Shown: in pieces, positions 1 through 7,301 of the stretch
Numbering within the stretch: the first letter of the stretch is position 1
Layout of the letters: the number at the start of each line of letters is the position of its first letter
Source of the DNA: Desulfosporosinus sp.
GTDB taxonomy: Bacteria > Bacillota > Desulfitobacteriia > Desulfitobacteriales > Desulfitobacteriaceae
Direction: 5' to 3'
DNA: 64,000 nucleotides
Assembly: GCA_003513495.1 (NCBI GenBank)
Contig: DOPM01000057.1
Location: 124,001 to 188,000 of the forward strand
Notes under the pieces: model-generated
Told to the model about the DNA's origin: nothing
Databases searched by the model: none
The model's input: only the letters and a program-made list of their open reading frames with translations
Made by a program: the position numbers and the translations under genes

Positions 1-658
1 GGTGCTGCAGGATAACTGCCCGTGCAGGTGCATCTAGTATATCGTCTTCTTTAGCCTTAGCAAACCCTTGCTCCGGGTGCTTTTTTATTTGGGCAAACTC
101 CGTATCAGTTAGTTTTTCTGATTTGTTCAATACCTCTAACGGCACAAAAATTTTACCCAGATCATGAAGTAATGCACCCATACCCAAACTTTTTAATTGG
201 GAATATTCCAAGCCCAAAGAAATCCCTGTAACCAAGGAGAGCACCGCCACATTCACGCTGTGGGCGTATGTATAGTTATCATAATCTTTTAAATCAATCA
301 CATTAATTAGAGAATCTTTTCGGTTAAGCAATTCCTCAATAATGTCCTCCACTAATTGACTAATTCGACGACCATTATCCTGTTTTCTGGTGAAAGAGGT
401 CTGGGAAATAGAAGTAGCAATTTCGCGCAGGGTATTAATTGCCACTTGACGCGTACGTTGGCTAATAATATCTTCTCCGCCCAAGGGACATTTGGGGTCC
501 TCAATATACACTGAAACTACCCCATGTCCAACCAGCCTATTGATAAAATTCTCAGTTAGCACCGTTTTTTCTACCAGCAACGCTCGTCCACTATGATCAT
601 AAATGGTTCTACCGAGCACATCACCCGGTTTTAAGCTGGCAATATTAATGCATCGCAT
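1..658 (-). CDS. HD-GYP domain protein (probable cyclic-di-GMP phosphodiesterase), C-terminus cut off by window start
   Basis: The reading frame is open from an ATG at 658 down to base 1, so about 219 N-terminal residues are visible. GAGAGGTAGG lies just upstream as ribosome binding site. The N-terminal part has the small beta-rich region often found before HD-GYP domains (KPGDVLGRTIYDHSG). It is followed by YAHSVNVAVLSLVTG and LLHDLGKIFVP, which carry the first HD metal ligands. The frame ends at VILQH, just where the HHE...GYP part would begin. HD-GYP enzymes hydrolyse cyclic-di-GMP in the cytoplasm; activity is inferred because the GYP signature lies outside the window. Confidence 0.88.
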   Translation of the reverse strand, partial: MRCINIASLKPGDVLGRTIYDHSGRALLVEKTVLTENFINRLVGHGVVSVYIEDPKCPLGGEDIISQRTRQVAINTLREIATSISQTSFTRKQDNGRRISQLVEDIIEELLNRKDSLINVIDLKDYDNYTYAHSVNVAVLSLVTGISLGLEYSQLKSLGMGALLHDLGKIFVPLEVLNKSEKLTDTEFAQIKKHPEQGFAKAKEDDILDAPARAVILQH

Positions 659-962
659 ATATCCTACCTCTCATGACTTGTACTAATTCTAATTCTACTT
701 CACTCAACTTTAATCTAAAGAGTTTTCAGAAGTTCTATGTCTGAAATAACTTTATTCCACATACTTCCTTCATTTCCTCCTAATAATCGAAGACTATGAT
801 TATATTTATAAGGAGCATTGGCTTTTCATTGCATAATAAATTAATGCCCTCTTAAACAGGAAACAGTTTTGGTATTACAAGCTGTTCCCTATTTAAGGGG
901 CATATCATCTGATACCTGACTAATCGATTTAGAAGCAAAATGGGACGCTCCCACAAGCACCC
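659..962. other. intergenic region with an imperfect long hairpin
   Basis: No ORF is supported here. Bases 844-903 form a long imperfect inverted repeat: the left arm starts ATGCCC and the right arm ends GGGCAT, with CAGGAAACAG opposite CTGTTCCCTA. On the minus strand it is followed by an AT-rich stretch (ATTAATTTATT). It could serve as the transcription terminator of the spo0M-like gene ending at 963. The rest is AT-rich and featureless to me. Confidence 0.4.
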
Positions 963-1724
963 TTAACAAGGGATCTTATCATATTCCTGTTGAATGATAC
1001 TGGCGAGGATTTCGGATGTTTGTTCACGAGAAACTAACTGGTTTTTTAAAAGACTAAAGTTAACATGCCTCTCATCAAGGTCAAGATCATCCATTGCACT
1101 AGCAAATAGTCCTCTCACCTTTTTATCTATCTGAAGCATGACGTTTATCCTATCTTCATGGGCCTCAAAGTAAACTTCAAGTTCGTCGAGCTTTCCTTTA
1201 AGAAATCTAGTTGGGACAAACTCGAACTGTTGGAACTTCCCATTGAAGGAACCAGAATCGGCTTTAGACCTGAAGCCAAGTATACCTATTGCATCAAGTA
1301 AGCATTGGACGAGTAGGTTTGGTTTTATGGTAATCGTATCGATATCCTTTGCATCAACTGCATTTGGTATATCTAGGTTTGTTCTAAACTGGTATTTTGT
1401 GTTATTCGTTGATATGGGGATATTATAAGGTAGCTCAAACCGTATTGGAATTTTGAATTCAGGTGAATTTGCCTTAACCGCCAATTGTTTAGCGATGACT
1501 CCACTAGCTATTTCCTGATTTACATGCCTAATATGGTCCCCTGCTTTGTATCTTGAGGAGACCTCTAGGGCTATTGTAATTTCTTCGATTACTTGATCTA
1601 CTCCGCCGCCACTAACATAGACGTTTCCACTAACAACACCACCAAGCTCCACTACCTCGTTATCAATTACAAAGTTTACCTTTGCACCGTCAATACCTAA
1701 ACCAGCTAAGAATTTTTTTAACAC
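963..1724 (-). CDS. spo0M: Spo0M family sporulation-control protein
   Basis: A 253-residue protein with the SpoOM family layout: N-terminus MLKKFLAGLGIDGAKV, then VELGGVVSGNVYVSGG and an arrestin-like beta-sandwich continuing to PTRFLKGKLDELEVYF. In Bacillus subtilis Spo0M affects the onset of sporulation and cell physiology; its biochemical activity is unclear. The start is read as GTG at 1724 with an overlapping TTGGAG. It is a single gene with its own terminator-like hairpin downstream at 844-903. The assignment rests on recognisable family sequence; its role in this organism is inferred. Confidence 0.85.
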   Translation of the reverse strand: MLKKFLAGLGIDGAKVNFVIDNEVVELGGVVSGNVYVSGGGVDQVIEEITIALEVSSRYKAGDHIRHVNQEIASGVIAKQLAVKANSPEFKIPIRFELPYNIPISTNNTKYQFRTNLDIPNAVDAKDIDTITIKPNLLVQCLLDAIGILGFRSKADSGSFNGKFQQFEFVPTRFLKGKLDELEVYFEAHEDRINVMLQIDKKVRGLFASAMDDLDLDERHVNFSLLKNQLVSREQTSEILASIIQQEYDKIPC

Positions 1725-1964
1725 TCCAACCCCCCCAAACGTAATTTTCGATTATTCCGCTAACTCTTATGATCGTATCATGCCTTTTTCATTCCGCTAA
1801 AACTCTAACTCATATTAATTCTATAGTTTAGCTTTTAAAAATCACCTAACTAAATGTATCATAGATCTACTAAGTATTATATTTTAACTATGATAAACCG
1901 TCAATTTCAAAGGAATTTTCAGTGCGAGGTCAATTAATTTGTTTATTAAGAGGTGGAGCGAATA

Positions 1965-2579
1965 ATGCTGGCAGAATTTAAGATTGTTAATGACCCCTTG
2001 CGTCCTAGTATTTCTACAAATCTATGTTCAGTTTGTTACCGAAATAGCGAGAATGAAACTAAGTCAATAGGCTGCTGTTCTTATGAACCAGAATTTTGTC
2101 TTTTCGATTTAGTCTTTTTGCACCTTCACTACCCTGATATTTATGAGTTAATATTGAAACGAGGTCAGATCATTAAGGGATTTAACGGAATTATGATAGA
2201 AATGAAGGCTGGTTTAAACCAATGTCCCTTCATAAGCAACTTAGGTTGTGTCCTACCAAAGGATGCCACGCCACCTGTATGCAGATTATATATTTGTCCA
2301 GAAGCGGCTATTTTTGGACCAAGCGTACTTGAAAAAAAATTTGACGATTACTTTGTAAGCAAGGAATATGAGTTAAACATTTACTTAAATAGTGAATTGG
2401 TCTATGACAAGGGTTTTACTAGCACAAGCTTACATAACTTTATAGTTAAATATTCTCAGACTATAAAAACTATGATTGCAGGGATTAATACAGCTAACCC
2501 GCAGGTAGATACTTTCAATACAGATATTAATATCGAAGATTTTGGTATCTCTCCTTCAAATCACATGCTGTCTAGCTAG
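1965..2579 (+). CDS. cysteine-rich protein, possible metal or Fe-S cluster binding (YkgJ-like pattern)
   Basis: A 204-residue cytoplasmic protein. Cysteines are clustered in the pattern CSVC (near residue 22), GCC, FC, then NQCPF, GCVLP and VCRLYICPEA around residues 85-115. This resembles the spacing of YkgJ/zinc-iron chelating proteins but I cannot assign a family with certainty. The C-terminal half has no recognisable domain. ATG at 1965 is chosen because AGAGGTGG lies 8 bases upstream; a GTG at 1953 overlaps that site. It stands alone and ends just before a strong hairpin terminator. Confidence 0.6.
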   Translation: MLAEFKIVNDPLRPSISTNLCSVCYRNSENETKSIGCCSYEPEFCLFDLVFLHLHYPDIYELILKRGQIIKGFNGIMIEMKAGLNQCPFISNLGCVLPKDATPPVCRLYICPEAAIFGPSVLEKKFDDYFVSKEYELNIYLNSELVYDKGFTSTSLHNFIVKYSQTIKTMIAGINTANPQVDTFNTDINIEDFGISPSNHMLSS

Positions 2580-2610
2580 AGGCTCTTCGTTATGCATGGT
2601 GCACCTTAGG

Positions 2611-2638
2611 ATACGCCTGTACTTTAGTACAGGCGTAT
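2611..2638. terminator. bidirectional hairpin terminator
   Basis: ATACGCCTGTAC and its exact complement GTACAGGCGTAT enclose a TTTA loop, followed by TTTAG. It separates the convergent Cys-rich gene (ends 2579) and acyltransferase gene (ends 2648). Confidence 0.85.
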
Positions 2639-2647
2639 TTAGTCGTT

Positions 2648-3445
2648 TTAGCGCATGGCCTTACTATTCCATTGCTCTAAATGAGAACTAATAAATTCAA
2701 TTATAAATTGATTTTCTTCTTTTCCTAATCCCTTGATGGATAATGGTTCTCCAAAGGCCATATGAATTGGTTCTCGACGATTGATTGGTCCCATATCCTT
2801 TAGGTATTTCCCATTTCCCCAAAAGTCTGTTTTTATTGCAATTGGAACAACCTGAACCTTTGCTTTGGTGGCTAGCTTTACCCCCAAGCTGTTAAATTCC
2901 TTTGGTATAAATTCTACAGTTCTCGTATTTTGCGGAAATACAATAATAGAAACACCCTTCGATAATAATTCTTGACCTTGTTTCATTACGATTTGCAAAT
3001 CCGCTCTAGAATCTTTCCTGCTTACCACAATTGGATTCCGAGCACGCATTATAGGGCCAAAAAACGGATGTTCAACCAAACTATCTTTAACAATAAAGGT
3101 TGTATTCATAATTGGTGCAATAAGACAGGGGAAAACCATTGTCTCAAGGGTACTCATGTGGTTACTGATGAAAACCACAGGTCCTTTGCACTTATGCAAA
3201 TTCTCAAGCCCTGTAATATGAAACCTACCTCCGCACCCCTCAATTAACTTAAAAACATCATAAGAGGCTGATATCCAAGCCTCTGTATCATATTGACCTT
3301 TTAGAGCAGCACTACGGGATTTCAGCACGATCCTACAGAACTGATACATGAAGAATAAGCGGGTATTTATCATTAATCTATCTAGAAAAAAACGAGGGGC
3401 ATTATCCTCAGTATGATATGTATCCTTTAAAAATAAGTCCTTCAT
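2648..3445 (-). CDS. PlsC-like lysophospholipid acyltransferase with altered motifs
   Basis: A 265-residue protein of the glycerolphosphate acyltransferase fold, which transfers acyl chains to lysophospholipids at the membrane. Block I reads SNHMSTLE where the family usually has NHxSxxD, so the catalytic Asp is replaced by Glu. Block III reads FPQNTRT instead of FPEGTRS. Block IV appears as VVPIAIKTDFWGNG. Start ATG at 3445 follows GGAGGAGGG. The fold is clear; whether the altered motifs keep acyltransferase activity, and on which acceptor, cannot be told. It follows the DUF1285-like gene after 23 bases, so the two may be co-transcribed. Confidence 0.75.
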   Translation of the reverse strand: MKDLFLKDTYHTEDNAPRFFLDRLMINTRLFFMYQFCRIVLKSRSAALKGQYDTEAWISASYDVFKLIEGCGGRFHITGLENLHKCKGPVVFISNHMSTLETMVFPCLIAPIMNTTFIVKDSLVEHPFFGPIMRARNPIVVSRKDSRADLQIVMKQGQELLSKGVSIIVFPQNTRTVEFIPKEFNSLGVKLATKAKVQVVPIAIKTDFWGNGKYLKDMGPINRREPIHMAFGEPLSIKGLGKEENQFIIEFISSHLEQWNSKAMR

Positions 3446-3468
3446 AAGGCTTCCCTCCTCCTGTTTCT

Positions 3469-3906
3469 CTACCCTACCTCTTCAACGAGCCATTCGCTAT
3501 CCCCGTATTGGAAGAAATAACGACTATCCTTCTCGATTAGGTTTTTACATAATTCACAATAGGAAGAGTGAGACAGTTTCGTATCACGCTTCCAAAAGAG
3601 AGAGATGTAGGGGATATTATTTTTAATCAAAATACTACCTGAGGGCAGAGGAAACGTTCGTCCGTCGTAAAGCTGTATTATAGGATGACCTGCCTGCTCA
3701 GTTAGGGATTGAACAAATAATGGTGCGTCCTCCACCAGTACTGGGTACAGTTGATTCTGCCAATCTATATGATATTTATCATAGCCATCTTTTTTTAGAT
3801 GAGAAGCAAATAACTTAATTATTTCTTTATTGATCATAAGCACCCCGTCGGTGTACCATTGTCCATTCTTATCAATGAAAAGTTCGGGCGCACGTAAATT
3901 ATTCAA
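3469..3906 (-). CDS. DUF1285-like protein
   Basis: About 145 residues. The pattern APELFIDKNGQWYTDG ... IIKLFASHLKKDG ... PVLVEDAPLFVQSL matches the arrangement of DUF1285 proteins (beta-hairpin with IDxxGxW, a helix, then VEDAPF). That family has no firmly established function. TTG at 3906 is preferred as start because AAAGGAG sits 8 bases upstream; a GTG at 3930 lies upstream of that site and would bury it inside the gene. Two Cys (CELC) near the C-terminus could bind metal. It lies just ahead of the PlsC-like gene. Confidence 0.55.
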   Translation of the reverse strand: MNNLRAPELFIDKNGQWYTDGVLMINKEIIKLFASHLKKDGYDKYHIDWQNQLYPVLVEDAPLFVQSLTEQAGHPIIQLYDGRTFPLPSGSILIKNNIPYISLFWKRDTKLSHSSYCELCKNLIEKDSRYFFQYGDSEWLVEEVG

Positions 3907-4108
3907 GATATTCTCTCCTTTCAAATTCACTACCTAATTCAAAAGATTCTTCAGTATATCCCCAAATTCCTCCAAGACTATGAATTATAAATTAAACCTA
4001 TTTCAGCATAATCATTTGCAAATCAAAATTATTAAATGCGCTAAACTTAATTACATAAGTAGGCTTAATATGGTCAAACTAGAGAAGATTTACAAGGAGG
4101 TGTATGTA

Positions 4109-4309
4109 GTGCAAGATTTTGCCTTACATGAAACAATGGAACTGCATGAACTATTGAATTTTAAAACGGTTTGCATGACTACATCCAAAATGATACAGGG
4201 TGTTGTTTTTGATCAAGAATTAAAGGCATTGCTTGAGAAAGATGTGCAACAATCTATGCAATCTGTCAATGTTTTACAAGGGTTATTAGGCAAAACCCAA
4301 CCACATTAG
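4109..4309 (+). CDS. small spore-coat-associated protein (YraG/YraE-like)
   Basis: A 66-residue protein that starts at GTG 4109, 8 bases after AAGGAGG; an ATG at 3980 has no ribosome site. HETMELHELLNFKTVC is shared with the protein at 5957 (HETFEIHEILTFKNVC), so the two are paralogues. In B. subtilis the yraG-yraF-adhB-yraE-yraD cluster has the same order of small protein, CotF-like protein, alcohol dehydrogenase, small protein, CotF-like protein. Its likely role is in or on the spore coat; this is inferred from synteny. Confidence 0.72.
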   Translation: MQDFALHETMELHELLNFKTVCMTTSKMIQGVVFDQELKALLEKDVQQSMQSVNVLQGLLGKTQPH

Positions 4310-4324
4310 TAGAGGTGAAACTGA

Positions 4325-4729
4325 ATGAACTATGAAAAAAAACCTATTAATGCTATTAAAAAGCCCATGAGTAATGATTATTTAGAAATTGAAAACTCGG
4401 ATGGAATGCCTGGACTAGTAGACTCAACCATTGCTCTGAATTTTTTGCTTACCGCCAAAAGCGGCATACGGAATTGCGCCGTAGCCTTAACTGAAATTGC
4501 TGACCCTGAAGCGAGAACTGAAGTTCGCAAGATGCTAAATGTTGCAATTGATCTCCATGCCGAAATTTCAAACCTGATGATGAAAAAGGGCTGGTTCCAT
4601 CCATACCAGGTAAGCGAACAATTTAAACTGGATAAGATGTCAGCCCAGGCGGCACTCCAAATTGCCAATATGCAGCTCTTCCCCGGGGATACCAGCAGAC
4701 TCGGTACCTTTGCCACACCAAACTATTAA
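4325..4729 (+). CDS. CotF-family spore coat protein (YraF-like)
   Basis: 134 residues, mostly helical. The core TIALNFLLTAKSGIRN ... EVRKMLNVAIDLHAEI ... KGWFHPYQ matches the CotF domain (a ferritin-like helical bundle without obvious metal ligands) and pairs with DFLISAKTGVINYA in the paralogue at 6235. An N-terminal extension of about 35 residues precedes the domain. It starts 16 bases after the YraG-like gene and 20 bases before adhB, so co-transcription is likely. Confidence 0.78.
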   Translation: MNYEKKPINAIKKPMSNDYLEIENSDGMPGLVDSTIALNFLLTAKSGIRNCAVALTEIADPEARTEVRKMLNVAIDLHAEISNLMMKKGWFHPYQVSEQFKLDKMSAQAALQIANMQLFPGDTSRLGTFATPNY

Positions 4730-4749
4730 AACCAGGAGGACAGAGAATA

Positions 4750-5907
4750 ATGCAGGCTGTAACATTTCAAGGTATTAAAAATGTAGAGGTTAAAGATGTA
4801 CCCTCTCCTACTATCCATAAACCGGATGACATCGTCGTAAAAATTACTACAACTGCGATTTGTGGCTCAGACTTGCACCTGATTCATGACATGATTCCTA
4901 ACCTTCCCAAAAACTACATTATTGGGCATGAACCAATGGGCGTCGTTGAAGAAGTTGGTCCAGAGGTTACAAAGTTAAAGAAAGGCGACAGGGTCATTGT
5001 TCCTTTTAACGTCAGCTGTGGCGAATGCTTCTATTGTAAACACGATCTAACAAGTCAATGTGATAACTCCAATCCCCATGGAGGAATGGGAGGCTTTTTT
5101 GGCTACTCAGAAACAACAGGTGGTTATCCGGGAGGACAGGCAGAGTATATGAGAGTTCCTTTTGCTAACTTTACGCCTTTTAAAATTCCAGAAGATAGTG
5201 AACTCGAGGATGAAAAATTAGTATTGTTAGCCGATGTCATACCAACTGCTTATTGGAGTGTAGAAAACGCCGGAGTGAAAAATGGAGATACCGTGATTGT
5301 TTTAGGATGTGGACCCATAGGACTCCTCGCCCAAAAGTTCTGCTGGATAATGGGTGCTAAAAGAGTCATTGCCGTTGATTACATAGGCTATCGTTTAGAC
5401 CATGCCAAAAAATTTAACAACGTAGAAATTGTTAATTTTGAAGATCATCCAAACACTGGAGACTATTTAAAAGAGATTACTCAAGGTGGAGCAGATATCG
5501 TCATAGATGCGGTAGGAATGGACGGAAAGATGACACCCCTCGAATTCTTAGCCAGCGGTCTAAAGCTTCAGGGAGGAGCATTAGGTAGTTTTGTAATAGC
5601 TAGCCAAGCCGTCCGTAAAGGAGGAATGATTCAGGTTACTGGGGTTTATGGATCTAGGTATAACGCTTTTCCCCTGGGAGATTTAATGAATCGAAATATA
5701 AATCTAAGAATGGGACAGGCCCCCGTAATTCCTTATATGCCACGACTATATCAGATGCTAGCTGACAAAACGTTTGATCCAAGCGATATTATCACTCATA
5801 GACTACCCTTAGACCAGGCTAAGCATGGCTATGAAGTATTTGATACCAAAACCGATGGCTGTATAAAGGTTGTACTTCATCCCGAAGGAAAAGGATATCT
5901 TCATTAA
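4750..5907 (+). CDS. adhB: zinc-dependent alcohol dehydrogenase, AdhB-like
   Basis: 385 residues of the medium-chain Zn-ADH family. The catalytic zinc ligands are visible in AICGSDLHL and GHEPMGVVEEVG. The structural zinc loop is CGECFYCKHDLTSQCDN, and the NAD-binding turn is VLGCGPIGLLAQ. It follows AGGAGG and sits between CotF-like gene pairs exactly as AdhB does in the B. subtilis yra cluster. Expected reaction: NAD-dependent oxidation of an alcohol or aldehyde adduct. The natural substrate is unknown; a link to spore coat maturation is inferred from context. Confidence 0.85.
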   Translation: MQAVTFQGIKNVEVKDVPSPTIHKPDDIVVKITTTAICGSDLHLIHDMIPNLPKNYIIGHEPMGVVEEVGPEVTKLKKGDRVIVPFNVSCGECFYCKHDLTSQCDNSNPHGGMGGFFGYSETTGGYPGGQAEYMRVPFANFTPFKIPEDSELEDEKLVLLADVIPTAYWSVENAGVKNGDTVIVLGCGPIGLLAQKFCWIMGAKRVIAVDYIGYRLDHAKKFNNVEIVNFEDHPNTGDYLKEITQGGADIVIDAVGMDGKMTPLEFLASGLKLQGGALGSFVIASQAVRKGGMIQVTGVYGSRYNAFPLGDLMNRNINLRMGQAPVIPYMPRLYQMLADKTFDPSDIITHRLPLDQAKHGYEVFDTKTDGCIKVVLHPEGKGYLH

Positions 5908-5956
5908 TCCCAATTCCATCAAGAACTACAAATTCTAAACAAAAGCAGGTGAAGCA

Positions 5957-6187
5957 ATGACTTATCAAAAAATAGCTCCTCATGAAACATTTGAGATTCA
6001 TGAAATTCTAACCTTTAAGAATGTATGTGCCACAAAAGCCTCGGCAATGGTCCGATTTGTTAAAGATGAAGAACTAAGAACTCTGCTCGAGGAAGACTTT
6101 ACAACGGGGCAAGAACATATAAAAGAACTTCAAGAATTACTCCGATCTTCACAGCTTCTAGAACGCACAGATGAACTAACTCATTAA
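5957..6187 (+). CDS. small spore-coat-associated protein (YraE/YraG-like)
   Basis: 76 residues, starting at ATG 5957 after AGGTG. HETFEIHEILTFKNVC and a charged helical C-terminus (EEDFTTGQEHIKELQELL) match the protein at 4109. Its position between adhB and a CotF-like gene is that of yraE in B. subtilis. It has no membrane segment or signal peptide. Function is inferred only from cluster conservation. Confidence 0.72.
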   Translation: MTYQKIAPHETFEIHEILTFKNVCATKASAMVRFVKDEELRTLLEEDFTTGQEHIKELQELLRSSQLLERTDELTH

Positions 6188-6234
6188 TATGTAAATGTTT
6201 TAAGCCTTAATCTTAAGTAAAGAAGGTGTCTATA

Positions 6235-6531
6235 TTGGGATTTATACAGGATATGATAGGTATGGGGGATATGACCGAGCAAGTGATTGCTACAGATTTT
6301 TTAATATCAGCTAAAACAGGGGTCATCAATTATGCCATGGCTATCTCCGAAACTGCTACTCCTGAGGTACGGGATATACTTCGCAGACAATTGGATGTGG
6401 CTATTGACACCCACGAAAAAGTCACTAGCTATATGATGAAAAATGGATACTACCACGTCAAAGATCCCCAAGAACAGATTAGAGTGGATAATCAGGCAGC
6501 AGAAACAGTTTTAGCCATCCCTAAGCCATAG
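6235..6531 (+). CDS. CotF-family spore coat protein (YraD-like)
   Basis: About 98 residues with the CotF core TDFLISAKTGVINYAMAISE ... VRDILRRQLDVAIDTHEKV ... MMKNGYYHVKD. The start is uncertain: GTG at 6226 overlaps AGAAGG, whereas TTG at 6235 lies 6 bases behind AAGGTG and is preferred. It is the last gene of the cluster, has a paralogue at 4325, and converges on the ABC efflux operon only 8 bases downstream with no clear terminator between them. Confidence 0.75.
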   Translation: MGFIQDMIGMGDMTEQVIATDFLISAKTGVINYAMAISETATPEVRDILRRQLDVAIDTHEKVTSYMMKNGYYHVKDPQEQIRVDNQAAETVLAIPKP

Positions 6532-6539
6532 TTGAATAG

Positions 6540-7298
6540 TTATATTCCCATTTCCCGCATTTTCGCCATAACTTTTATCATTCTGTCGTCAATATGTGTG
6601 CCGTTAAACTTCGGAAGCCGCATTTCACTCACAATTTTTCCGTCGCGCATAAACATAATACGCTCCGTCCGCGCCGCAACCTTTGCGTCGTGAGTTACAA
6701 GCATAACCGCAGTACCCTCCGCGTTGATTTCGGATAATATGTCCATAATCTCCTGGGCGTACTTTGAGTTTAGCGCACCCGTAGGCTCGTCACCGAAGAT
6801 GATTTTTGGATTGCTCATAAGTGCACGGCATATCCCTGCACGCTGAAGCTGTCCTCCCGAAACCTGTGTAATATCACGTTTTTCCAACTCCGCAATGCCA
6901 ACTTTTTTCATAAGGGCTCTTGCTTTTTTGGTAATCTTGGCAGCGTTTTTTCTATTGTCCCGCATTGAGGGAAGAATGATGTTATCGAGGATATTTAGAT
7001 TTTTTAGCAACGTCGGCTGTTGAAAAACAAACCCCATTTTTGTCCTTCGTATGTCGGCAAGCTCCTGCTCCTTCAGTACTGATAAATCCCTGCCGCTAAA
7101 AGTAACCTTTCCACTATCAATGCCGTCCATTCCGCATAGGCTAAACATCAGTGTCGATTTTCCCGATCCCGAAGGTCCCATAACCGAAACGAACTCGCCC
7201 TCGTTTATTTCCACAGACACTCCATCGAGAACATTGCGCTTTTCATCGCCTTCGCCAAAAGATTTCACTATATTCTCACCCATAATAATCTTCTTCAT
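6540..7298 (-). CDS. ABC transporter ATPase, MacB/LolD-type
   Basis: 252 residues with Walker A GPSGSGKST, Q-loop FVFQQPT, signature SGGQLQRAGI and Walker B IIFGDEPTGAL followed by the switch histidine in VTHD. This subfamily pairs with FtsX-like permeases for export of peptides or antibiotics. It starts 3 bases after the permease stop, so the two are translationally linked. It is the last gene of the TetR-MFS-permease-ATPase operon. The substrate cannot be deduced. Confidence 0.9.
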   Translation of the reverse strand: MKKIIMGENIVKSFGEGDEKRNVLDGVSVEINEGEFVSVMGPSGSGKSTLMFSLCGMDGIDSGKVTFSGRDLSVLKEQELADIRRTKMGFVFQQPTLLKNLNILDNIILPSMRDNRKNAAKITKKARALMKKVGIAELEKRDITQVSGGQLQRAGICRALMSNPKIIFGDEPTGALNSKYAQEIMDILSEINAEGTAVMLVTHDAKVAARTERIMFMRDGKIVSEMRLPKFNGTHIDDRMIKVMAKMREMGI

Positions 7299-7301
7299 AA
7301 G

